Origin: Anaeramoeba ignava
Lineage: Eukaryota > Metamonada > Anaeramoebidae
Assembly: GCA_028826165.1 (NCBI GenBank)
Contig: JAPDFW010000006.1
Coordinates: forward strand, 1 to 64,000
Length of the DNA: 64,000 bases
Reading direction: 5' to 3'
Every line of letters starts with the position of its first letter. Within the stretch, counting starts at the first letter, position 1. The notes below the pieces were generated by a model. That model saw only the letters and a program-made list of their open reading frames with translations, ran no database searches and was not told the origin of the DNA. Position numbers and translations under genes: made by a program. This document shows positions 10,512 through 20,430 of this stretch, one piece after another.

Positions 10512-13500
10512 ATGGGAAGAAGAAAACAGAAAAAACCAGTTATTGAATCAAAATATCTTACAAGAGGACAAGCACTTAGAAAATTACAATTATCTTTAAC
10601 AGAATTTCGGTATTAAATTATTTAGAAAATTATATATAAAATTATTTATAAAATTAAATATAAAATTAAATATAAAATTAAATATAAAATTATATATAAA
10701 ATTATTTATAAAATTATTAATAAAATTAAATATAAAATTATTTATTAAATTATATATAAAATTAATTATAAAATTAATTATAAAATTAAATATAAAATTA
10801 TTAATAAAATTAAATATAAAATTAATTATTAAATTAAATATAAAATTATTTATTAAATTATTTATTAAATTAATTATAAAATTATTTATAAAATTATTTA
10901 CAAAATTAAATATAAAATTATTTATAAAATTATTTTATATAATTATTTATAAAATTATTTATAAAATTATTTATAAAATTATTTATAAAATTAATTATAA
11001 AATTATTTATGAAATTATTATTAAAATTATTTATAAAATTATTTATAAAATTAATTATAAAATTATTTATAAAATTATTTTATAAAATTAAATATAAAAT
11101 TATATATAAAATTATTTATAAAATTATTTATAAAATTAAATATAAAATTATTTATAATATTAATTATAAAATTAATTATAAAATTAAATATAAAATTATT
11201 TATAAAATTATTAATAAAATTATTTATAAAATTATTTATAAAATTATTTATAAAATTATTTATAAAATTATTTATAAAATTATTTATAAAATTATTTATT
11301 AAATTATTTATAAAATTATTTATAAAATTAAATATAAAATTAATTATAAAATTAATTATAAAATTAATTATAAAATTAATTATAAAATTAATTATAAAAT
11401 TATTTATAAAATTAATTATAAAATTATTTATAAAATTATTTATAAAATTATTTATAAAATTAAATATAAAATTAATTATAAAATTATTTATAAAATTATT
11501 TATAAAATTAATTATAAAATTATTTATAAAATTATTTATAAAATTAAATATAAAATTAATTATAAAATTATTTATAAAATTAATTATAAAATTATATATA
11601 AAATTATTTTATAAAATTATTAATAAAATTATTTATAAAATTATTAATAAAATTATTTTATAAAATTATTTATAAAATTAAATATAAAATTATTAATAAA
11701 ATTAAATATAAAATTAATTATAAAATTATTTATAAATTTAAATATAAAATTAAATATAAAATTATTAATAAAAATTATTTATAAAATTAATTATAAATTT
11801 ATTTATGAAATTATTTATAAAATTATTAATAAAATTATATATAAAATTAAATATAAAATTATTTTATAAAATTAAATATAAAATTAAATATAAAATTAAA
11901 TATAAAATTATATATAAAATTAAATATAAAATTAAATATAAAATTATTAATAAAAATTATTTATAAAATTATATATAAAATTAAATATAAAATTATTTAT
12001 AAAATTATTTATAAAATTAAATATAAAAATTATTTATAAAATTATTTATAAAATTATTTATAAAATTATTTATAAAATTATTTATAAAATTATTTATAAA
12101 ATTAATTATAAAATTAAATATAAAATTAATTATAAAATTATTTATAAAATTATTTATAAAATTATTAATAAAATTATTTATAAAATTAAATATAAAATTA
12201 ATTATAAAATTATTTTATAAATTAAATATAAAATTATTTATAAAATTAAATATAAAATTATTTATAAAATTATTTATAAAATTAAATATAAAATTATTTA
12301 TAAAATTATTTATAAAATTAAATATAAAAATTATTTATAAAATTATTTATAAAATTATTTATAAAATTAATTATAAAATTATTTATAAATTAAATATAAA
12401 ATTAATTATAAAATTATTTATAAAATTATTTATAAAATTATTTATAAAATTATTTATAAAATTAAATATAAAATTAAATATAAAATTAAATATAAAATTA
12501 TTTATAAAATTATTAATAAAATTATTTATAAAATTATTTATAAATTAAATTATAAAATTAATTATAAAATTATTTATAAAATTATTTATAAAATTATTTA
12601 TAAAATTAAATATAAAATTATTTATAAAATTATTTATAAAATTAAATATAAAATTATTTATAAAATTATTAGTCGATTATGCATATTAAAAGGAATATTC
12701 CCAAGACAACCAAAGAAAAAAGGATCAGGAAAAGTTTATTATAGTATTAAAGATATCAAATTTTTATCGCACGAACCAATCATTAAAAAATTTCGAGAAT
12801 TCAACAGTTTTTACAAGAAAATTAAAAAAGCAATTGGAAAAAAAGAATTTCAAAAAATTAAATCGATGGAATCTAATTTACCAACATACACATTGCATCA
12901 CATTGTAAAGGAAAGATATCCAACATTCATTGACGCACTTCGTGATTTAGACGATTGCATAACATTGATTTCGTTATTCGCAATTCTTCCATCTAGTTCA
13001 ATGGTTCCAGCAAATCGAACACAAAACTGTCAAAAACTTTATTGCGAATTTTTGAATTATATCATCAAAACACATTCTTTAAGAAAAGTCTTTGTATCAA
13101 TCAAAGGCATCTATTTTCAAGTGGAAATTAAAAGCCAATTAATAACTTGGATTACTCCTCATCAATTTACTCAACATCCTCCTAAAAATATTGATTTTAG
13201 AGTAATGCTTACTTTTTTGGAACTTTATGAAGCCATTTTAAAATTTGTGAATCATGAACTATTTTATTCAATTAATCTTCGATATCCTCCTGAATTCGAT
13301 CAAGAAAAACTTTCAAATGGAGATCTTTTAGGAGCATTAATTCTTTTAAATGAAAATGAAAATGAAAATGAAAATGAAAATCAAAATGAAAATCAAATTG
13401 AAAATGAAAATGAAAATGAAAATCAAATTGAAAATCAAAAATTAATGAGAGAAAGAATTAAAACTCTTGAACAAAAATTAATCTCAGTCGAAAAAAATGA

Positions 13501-14594
13501 AGCGATAAATGTACAAAATGAAGAGAAAAATCAAAAAGAAAATCAAGGTTTAGATCAAGAAGTTGAACAAAATTTTTTCCAAAAAATGGAAGAAGATGAA
13601 GATGAATCAACAAGAAAGCAATATAAACAAGCACAAAAACAAAGAAGCAGAAAAGTTATTTATGGGAATTTATTTGAAGGAAAAATTTTTTATTTGAATA
13701 GAGAAGTAATTTTTTTTTTTAAAAAAAAAAAGAAAAAGAGGAAAGTTATGGAAAAATAATTCATTTGTTTTATTTCTTTGAAATTAACAAAAGGTTCCAA
13801 GACTTCCGCTTGAATTTGTTATCAGAAGTTTTGGTGGTAAAGTTGGTTGGCAAGGAGAAGGAAGTGAATTTGGGGAAAATGATGAAAAAATAACACATCA
13901 AATTGTGGATCGTAAAAGAATTGATAGAAGATTCATTTCAAGAGCTTATATCCAACCACAATGGGCTTTTGATAGTGTTAATGAGCTCATCTTACTTCCT
14001 GTTGAGGATTATGCTCCAGAAGTAAAGCCTCCTCACCATTTATCTCCTTTTGTTAAAGATCATATTGTCGGTTATATTCCAAAAAGAAGAGAAGAACTAA
14101 TTTCATTAAAATCATTTAGAAATTCATCCAAAAAAAAAAAATCAAATCTTAAAAATCAAAATCAAAATCAAAATCAAAATCAAAATCAAAATCAAGAAGA
14201 ACTTGAAAAAAATTACGCTCAAGAATTAGAAAATGAATTCAAAGGAATTACTTATTCTCAACTTGAAGAACAAAAAAAGAACAAAACAAACTTTCAAGAA
14301 GTTGAAATTGAAGGAAATGAAAAATCAATTTTATCTAAAACTCAATTAGAAAATCAAATCCGAAATAAACAACCAAAAAAAACATCTGTTTTTGATCAAA
14401 ATGATGAGAAAACTCAATTAGCTAAAGCTGTTATGACAAGAAAACAAAGAATTGCTTTTAATAAAGCTCAAAGAATATCTTCAAAAAAACAAAATTCTAT
14501 TGATAGATTAATTAATAAAAGAGTTGCTTTTGAAATTGAAAATCAAGATGAAGAAGATATAAAGAAAAGAAAAACCAAATCAAAACAAAAATAA
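10512..14594 (+). CDS. PES1: Pescadillo homologue (ribosome biogenesis)
   Basis: Pescadillo/Nop7 acts in the nucleolus in the PeBoW complex for 60S maturation. Exons 10512-10609, 12673-13705 and 13794-14594 join in frame to about 643 residues. The N-terminal Pescadillo domain (about 1-300) shows YLTRGQALRKLQLSL, RRLCILKGIFPRQPK split by intron 1, and VKERYPTFIDALRDLDD. Residues about 350-460 form a BRCT domain: YGNLFEGKIFYLNREVP is split by intron 2 and followed by FVIRSFGGKVGW and QPQWAFDSVN, with the conserved BRCT tryptophan. A charged Lys/Gln tail follows. A Glu/Asn hexamer repeat (about 13350-13440) sits between the domains. Intron 1 is 2.06 kb of simple repeat; intron 2 is 88 bp. The A/T-rich region 5-prime of the ATG carries TCATTTTTT. 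Convergent with the CLASP-like gene. No frame problems seen. Confidence 0.93.
10610..12672. repeat. 2-kb simple-repeat intron 1 of PES1
   Basis: The intron (GTATTA donor, ATTAG acceptor) is almost entirely 10-mer-like units built from ATAAAATTAT and TATAAAATTA, with drift but no other sequence. Joining 10609 to 12673 rebuilds the Pescadillo motif FRRLCILKG, so the boundaries are secure. Open frames inside it are artefacts of the repeat. Confidence 0.93.
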
Positions 14595-14828
14595 TAAAAA
14601 ATAAATCAAATAAAGAAATAAAGAAATAAAGAAATAAAGAAATAAATTTTATTATCTTTACTTGTTTTCAAGTTATTTTTATTTAGGAAAAATTAAGATT
14701 CTTCAAAATTAATTTCTTGAAAACAAAAAAAAAAGAGAAAAAAAAAAGAAAAAAAAAAAGAAAAAAAAAAGAGGAATTAGGGATTTCTTTTTTTTTTTTT
14801 GCTTATTAAAAAACTTTTTTTTGCTTTT

Positions 14829-17800
14829 TCATTTCTTTGATTGTTCTTGTTGAATATATTGTACAATTAACTTTAGTTGACCCATTTTCAAAGTTTTCGC
14901 CAAACGATTTCGAATAAAATTATCACCTAAAACTTTATAGATATCAATAAAAGTGAAAACAACAGCTTTTCTAACCAACGGACTTGAATGGTCCAAATAA
15001 TCCTTTAAAGTGGAATAAACATCATTCAATTTTTCCTCAAGTTGTTCTTTAGAAATCAAAGTGCTTAATTTGCCAAAAAAAGTGATGCTTGATAATAAAA
15101 CATGGTTATCATTACTTGATAAATAAGGTTTGATAACAAATGCGATTTGTGAAGGTTCGAAAGCAGGAAACATTGATAAAATAATTCTGTTATTTTCTGC
15201 GAAGTTCTCTTCATCCAAACCTTTGCAAGCCCTGAAAAACTCTCGAAGAAGATCTCCAGTGCATAATTGGAAATATGTTAATTGATTTTTTGCTAATTTT
15301 GTTATTACTGTTAGAATTTCTTGTTGGAAATTTTGATCTGATTTTGATGCTAAGAAGGAATTCATCAAATGGAATAAAATTGTTGTAAAACTTCGACTCC
15401 AAACCTCCTCAGTATTTGATTCTGAATATTGAATGATTTGATCAAGAGATTCTTTGTGTTGATCAGGATTTGATAATGCAAGTATAATTTTTTGCACTTT
15501 CAAATCAATTTCACGAAATTCGTTTTCTTTTTCTTTTTCTTTTTCTTTTTCATTTTCATTTATATTTTCATTTTCATTTTCATTATCATTTTCATTATCA
15601 TTTTCATTTTCATTTTCATTATCATTTATATTTTCAATTATTTCAACTGATTTTGGTTTTGATTTTAGTTTTGGTTTTGATTTTGATATTGATTTTGATT
15701 TTGATTTCAATTTTTGCTTTAATTTTACTTGAGAATTTGATTTTGTTTTGAGTTTTGATTTTTCCAATTTAATTTCCTCAATCAAAGGCAAAAACAATTT
15801 CTGAGTTTGATTATTTTGAGATTTAATTTGTTTCATTAAATCAGGTTCGTTTTTTTCAAGAATTATTTGGAGGAGTTTTTTGCATTTTGGTTTTGCTTTA
15901 GTTGATTTTGTCTTGAGAAGGGACTTGATCATGAGGATGACATCCTTTGTTGTATTTTGCTCTTCGAAGCAGTTATCTGAGTTAGAACGAAGACTAAGAA
16001 TCATTTCCTGGACAACATTTGGCTTATAATTTGAGGGTATTTTTTCGTATGCTTTTGTTAGCGCGGGAATTAAAACCGAGTTTGAAAAGCAAGAACGGAT
16101 CATGTCCATATTTTCTGTTATTTTTTCCTTCTCAGTTTCCTTTGTGGTGTTTAACGGAATCAATATGACCAGAATGGAGACCAAATATTGATCAAAATTA
16201 AGTGTATAATTGTCGATCAATTCCTTGAGAACTTGGAGCGACAGAACCTTTAATTTTGAGTTAGAATCTGCAAACATTCTTGAAATAGCAGTGATGACAT
16301 TTTTGAATATTTTTTTGTTTGTGAGCTCGGGACGATCGTCTTGCTTGGAAATCTCAAGCAGTTGATGCAAAGCATTGCTTTTTGTTGGCCAATCCCGAGA
16401 GTTCAATTGCGTTATCAGCACCTTCATGTCCTTTTCTGGCTTGGTATTTACGGTTTTTCCAGAAGAACTGTCGCTTTTCAGTGATTTTTGGATTGTCGGT
16501 TTTAGGATCTTTGATTTCTGCTTTGGATTCTCTTTCTTTTTTTCAGTCAATTTTCCCAAATTTGTTTTTGTTAATAAATTTTTAGTCGAAACCTTCTTTT
16601 GGATTTTGACAGTTTTTTTAGGGGAACTTGGACGCAAAGTAGTTGTTGGCGCATTCAATGGTTTTGTATTGAAGGCGCCGAGTTTTGTTTTGTTTTGCAG
16701 ACGGAGAACAGACTGTTTGTTGACCAAACTTCGACTTCTTTTTGGATCAGGTTTTTTTTTTTGGGTCGAAGATTTTTGAAGCGGTTCAATCAAAGTGAAA
16801 AACTTGTTTCTTGGGTTATTTTCAGGGTGTTTTTGAGCAAGGATTGTGGAACGTAAGTTCTGCTTTAATTTGAGGAAGATTTCCTTGGATCGCTGTGGAA
16901 AATGCTTGGAGAATTCCCAAAAGCATCTTCTCCCCAAAACACTAATTTTTTCCGAATTACTTGAAACCAAGATAATAATTGAGTCTTCAATTTCTTGCAC
17001 TTTTGGCGAGAGATCCTCTTTTGAATAGTTTTTGATGATCACTCTGTTGTATTCTGCGCAGAATTCCTTCAACGGCCCGTCTTCTTCTTTCGATATAATT
17101 TCCTGTAAAATTGACGTGATTTCAATTGATATTGTTTTATTCACTACTTGTTTAATTGCGCTATCTGCGCATTCAGAAATCACTGGGTTTGTTGATAAAA
17201 GAATTTCAAGCAAGACAAAGAAAATCTCATCCTCAACAATCGGCGCAAAGTCTTCCTCAAGCTTGCGCGCGAAATGCGATATTAAAAAACATGTGTGCTT
17301 CACAATTCCCTTCAATTCTTCCTTTAATAAGTTGCAAAATATACTTTTGAATTTTCCTAATGTTTCTATTAATGTTTCGCTAAAATCCGTAATTGTATTT
17401 CCGTTTAAAATTTTGTGGAATTGAAGGATATTATGTTTTCTTGTTTCCCAATCGTTTGATTGCAAGTTTTGATAAAATTCATCTAGTTTTTTTTGCAAGT
17501 TTTCTTTATTTTCAAACTAATTTTTATTTTTTAAAAAAAAAAATTTTATAAAAAAAAAAAATTTAATTAAAAAAAAATAAACAAGAATAAATTAAAGAAA
17601 ATAAATAAAGAAAATATTATAAATTATATTATTTTTAGTTTTGGTTTTACATTCATAGGATCATATTTTTCTCCAACTTGATTCCAATCAACATCAACTA
17701 GTTTTTTTTTCTTTTGAACTGATTTTGTTTTTTTCACAACTAAAATTTTAATTAATAAAATAAAATTTAAATTAATAAAATAAAATTTTAATTAATAAAA

Positions 17801-17870
17801 TAAAATTTAAATTAATAAAATAAAAAATTAGAATAGAATAAGAAAATAAACCTCGAATATGTTTGCTCAT
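14829..17870 (-). CDS. CLASP: CLASP-like TOG/HEAT microtubule-associated protein
   Basis: Predicted exons: 17870-17852, 17739-17651, 17516-14829, about 931 residues. The first large domain (about 40-235) is a CLASP_N-type TOG array: DWETRKHNILQFHK, then IVKHTCFLISHFARKLEEDF and VLGRRCFWEFSKHFPQ. A basic Ser/Pro/Lys linker (about 255-370) is the expected microtubule-binding segment. A second TOG-like array follows (about 375-560), then a Glu/Asn/Lys low-complexity stretch (about 590-670) and a C-terminal HEAT array. CLASPs bind tubulin and stabilise microtubule plus ends. The long exon lacks an in-frame ATG. I therefore splice it to two small upstream exons; both junctions keep frame. Alternatively, exons 1-2 read on into a TAA near 17640 as a separate 44-residue basic protein, leaving the CLASP start unknown. 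Few repeats and comparatively high GC. Confidence 0.82.
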
Positions 17871-17873
17871 TTA

Positions 17874-18323
17874 ACAAATAAAATTAAAGAAAATAAATTT
17901 AATTGAAAAAATAGAAAGAAATTAAAAGTAAATTTAAATTTAAAGAAAAAGAAAAAAATGAAATTTAAATTTAAAAAAATTTTTATTTTCTTTTTTTTTT
18001 CTTTTTTAAAAAATCTGTCAAAAACAAAAACAACAAAAACAACAACAAAAACAACAAAATAAGTTTTTTAATTTATTATTAAATCTATTATTAAATTTAT
18101 TATTTAAATTATTATTAAATTTATTATTAAATTTATTATTAAACTTATTATTAAAATTATTATTAAACTTATTATTAAAATTATTTTGGAATTTATTATT
18201 TAAATTATTATTAAAATTATTATTAAATCTATTATTAAAATTATTTTGGAATTTATTATTAAATTTATTATTAAATTATTATTTAAATTATTATTAAATT
18301 TATTATTAAATTTATTTTGGAAT
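17874..18323. repeat. Spacer with TTATTAAA repeats
   Basis: The left half (to about 18060) is the A/T-rich upstream region of the CLASP-like gene; a TCATTTTTTTC tract is read on the minus strand near 17960. The right half (about 18065-18323) is imperfect TTATTAAA/TTATTAAAT repeats just downstream of the DUSP23-like stop. No gene seen. Confidence 0.6.
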
Positions 18324-19278
18324 TTATTTTTTAATTGGACGAAGTTTAATTTTAAGGAAATTTTGATTTTCATTAACTAAATATTCTTGTTTTTTATCAG
18401 GATTTAATTTATTATAAAAATCAATAATAAATTTTTCTTGACTTTCTGTTTCAATACTTCCATTTCTTTTTTCTCTAACTAATTCAATTGCTTCTTTTCC
18501 TCCAAATCCAAGTTTTGCAATAAGATAACAAGCTAAAGCTGTTCCTGTTCTTCCTTTTCCTCCAAAACAATGAACAACAACAGCTTCATTTTTTTGGATT
18601 ACTTCATCCATTTGATCTGTAAGTTCAATCATTTGTTTAATAGAAATTGTAGATCTATCTGCCCAATTAATTAATATTGATTGAAGATTTGTTTTTTCAA
18701 ACATATCAAGTGGAGGACACATATATTCTATTTATTATTTTAAAATTAAAATTAAAATTAGAGTCAAAATTAAAATCAAAATTAAAATTAAAATTAAAAT
18801 CAAAATTTAAAATCAAAATTAAAATTAAAATTAAAATTAAAATTAAAATTAAAATTAAAATTAAAATTAAAATTAAAATTAAAATTAAAATTAAAATTAA
18901 AATTAAAATTAAAATTAAAATTAAAATTAAAATTAAAATTGGAATTAAAATTAAATTTAGAATTAAAATTAAAATTAAAATTAAAATTAAAATTAAAATC
19001 AAAATTAAAATTAATATTAAAATTAAAATTAAAATTAATTTACCTTCAATACAAGAAACAACTAAACCAACTCCATATTTATCTTTTAAAGTAATAAATT
19101 GTTCTAGAAAACAAGGAAAACCCATTCCAGCTAATTTATTTTCAACAACCCAAGAAAAGAAAAAAGGTTCTGGTTGTGGTTGTTTATTTCTTAAAAAAGC
19201 AATTTTATTTGATTTTGCAATTTCATAAAGACTTCCTCTTTTACTTTCTTCTTTTTGAGATTTTGATTTAATTTCCAT
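18324..19278 (-). CDS. DUSP23: DUSP23-like dual-specificity phosphatase
   Basis: Two exons (19278-19044 and 18727-18324), 212 residues. Exon 1 encodes FFFSWVVENKLAGMGFP and YGVGLVVSCIEG, the N-terminal signature of DUSP23/VH1-like-Z phosphatases. Exon 2 carries PPLDMF with the candidate general acid and the P-loop HCFGGKGRTG (HCx5R; Cys and Arg present), then LACYLIAKLG and RNGSIETESQEKFI, collinear with DUSP23. It is predicted active on phosphotyrosine or phospho-Ser/Thr substrates in the cytosol. Human DUSP23 is about 150 residues; this one has about 40 extra N-terminal residues and a Lys-rich tail. The ATG at 19278 is chosen because it follows a T-tract with TCATTTTTT; an upstream in-frame ATG (19317) lies inside the promoter-like tract. 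The 316-bp intron is AAAATT repeat. Confidence 0.87.
18728..19043. repeat. AAAATT-repeat intron of the DUSP23-like gene
   Basis: A 316-bp intron of near-perfect AAAATT hexamers with a few AAAATC variants. Donor GTAAAT and acceptor AATAG are read on the minus strand. The long KIKI/ILIL frames across it are not genes. Confidence 0.85.
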
Positions 19279-19362
19279 TTTTTTAAAAAAAAAAGAAAAA
19301 AAAATGATTTTTTTCAATTTTTGATTTTCATTTTTTTTTAAATTAAAAAATTAAAAATTAAA
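19279..19362. promoter_or_regulatory. 84-bp divergent promoter
   Basis: This is the whole spacer between the DUSP23-like (minus) and GAF (plus) start codons. Each direction has a T-run with TCATTTTTT followed by an A-rich leader directly before the ATG. It is one of the tightest bidirectional spacers here and must hold both core promoters. Confidence 0.45.
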
Positions 19363-20112
19363 ATGAATTTCCAAAATTATCTTAATCTATGCGATTTTAA
19401 ACAGAAAATTCCTGATGATATAAAATTAAATAATATAATTTCTGAAATAAAAAAACAACCAACAAAAATTTTAAATTCTGAAGAAATTAATCAACTTTAT
19501 TATTATGAAATACCTGAACAAACAAATGATGGAGTGTGTTCGAGATCAGGAAAACTAGCAAAAGAGAAATTCAATTTAGCAAAAGTTATTTTTGATAAAA
19601 ATATCGAAGCTAATGATCAAGAAAGCACACTAGCCAATAATCCAAATACACAAAGATTATGGAAATTAAATCAATCATTAAAATCACTTAAAGAAATAAT
19701 TGGAAATGGAGCTGATTGGGCAGGTATTTATCGAATAATCAAAAGCGATTCAGATGATCCTTTTCTGATCAAAGAAGCTTATTATGGAGAACCAAGTCGT
19801 CCAATTTTCCCACTTGATCAAGACTTCCAAAAAAGAAGTAATAATTCTTATGTTGCAACTCATGGAAAATGTAGAATTTTGAATGATATTGATTCAATTA
19901 TTGAGAATCAAGATTCAGATGCTATTTATTATATGTGTTCTGCAAAAGTTAAAAGTGAACTTTGTTCCCCTATTTTTTTTAATCATCAAATTGTTGGAAT
20001 TATTGATGTTGAATCTTGGCAAAAAAATTATTTTAATCTTGAAAGAATTTTGCAAGTTATGAAATTTTGTTTTGATTTAGGTGAAGAAAATATTTTTTTG
20101 AAACAAAATTAA
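19363..20112 (+). CDS. GAF-domain protein, free-methionine-R-sulfoxide-reductase-like
   Basis: A single-exon gene of 249 residues. Residues about 95-245 form a GAF fold: GADWAGIYRII, then SYVATHGKCRILNDI, MCSAKVKSELCSPIFF and IVGIIDVESW. The MCSAKVKSEL segment aligns with the catalytic-Cys segment of bacterial/yeast fRMsr (xCDxxSxSEI), so a cysteine is in the right place. The GVCG segment typical of fRMsr is not obvious, so reductase activity is uncertain. The N-terminal 90 residues are unassigned. An alternative is a non-catalytic GAF ligand-binding protein. The ATG follows a T-tract with TCATTTTTTTT and shares an 84-bp spacer with the phosphatase. The stop lies directly in a downstream AAAATT repeat. 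Confidence 0.75.
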   Translation: MNFQNYLNLCDFKQKIPDDIKLNNIISEIKKQPTKILNSEEINQLYYYEIPEQTNDGVCSRSGKLAKEKFNLAKVIFDKNIEANDQESTLANNPNTQRLWKLNQSLKSLKEIIGNGADWAGIYRIIKSDSDDPFLIKEAYYGEPSRPIFPLDQDFQKRSNNSYVATHGKCRILNDIDSIIENQDSDAIYYMCSAKVKSELCSPIFFNHQIVGIIDVESWQKNYFNLERILQVMKFCFDLGEENIFLKQN

Positions 20113-20310
20113 AATTAAAATCAAAATTAAAATCAAAATTAAAATTAAAATTAAAATTAAAATCAAAATAAAAATCAAAATTAAAATTAAAATTAAAATT
20201 AAAATAAAAATAAAAATTAAAATTAAAATCAAAATTAAAATTAAAATTAAAATTAAAATAAAAATCAAAATTAAAATTAAAATTAAAATAAAAATCAAAA
20301 TCAAATTTTT
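20103..20310. repeat. AAAATT/AAAATC spacer repeat between convergent genes
   Basis: Hexamer repeat beginning at the last codons of the GAF gene and filling most of the 318-bp spacer to the stop of the C2-WW gene (20431). The rest of the spacer has two copies of a roughly 48-bp A-rich unit containing TTGAAAATATTTGAATT. Confidence 0.75.
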
Positions 20311-20430
20311 TTTGTGTGTGAATTTTTGAATTGAAAAATAAAATTGAAAATATTTGAATTAAAAAAGAAAAATAAAATTGAAAATATTTGAATTGAAAAA
20401 TAAAATTGAAAAGAAGTCCATTTCTCTTTT

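Noticed and set aside
16375-17424. Plus-strand frames of 60-134 codons over the CLASP-like exon
   Set aside because: Antisense shadows with no ATG context, no family similarity and no splice support.
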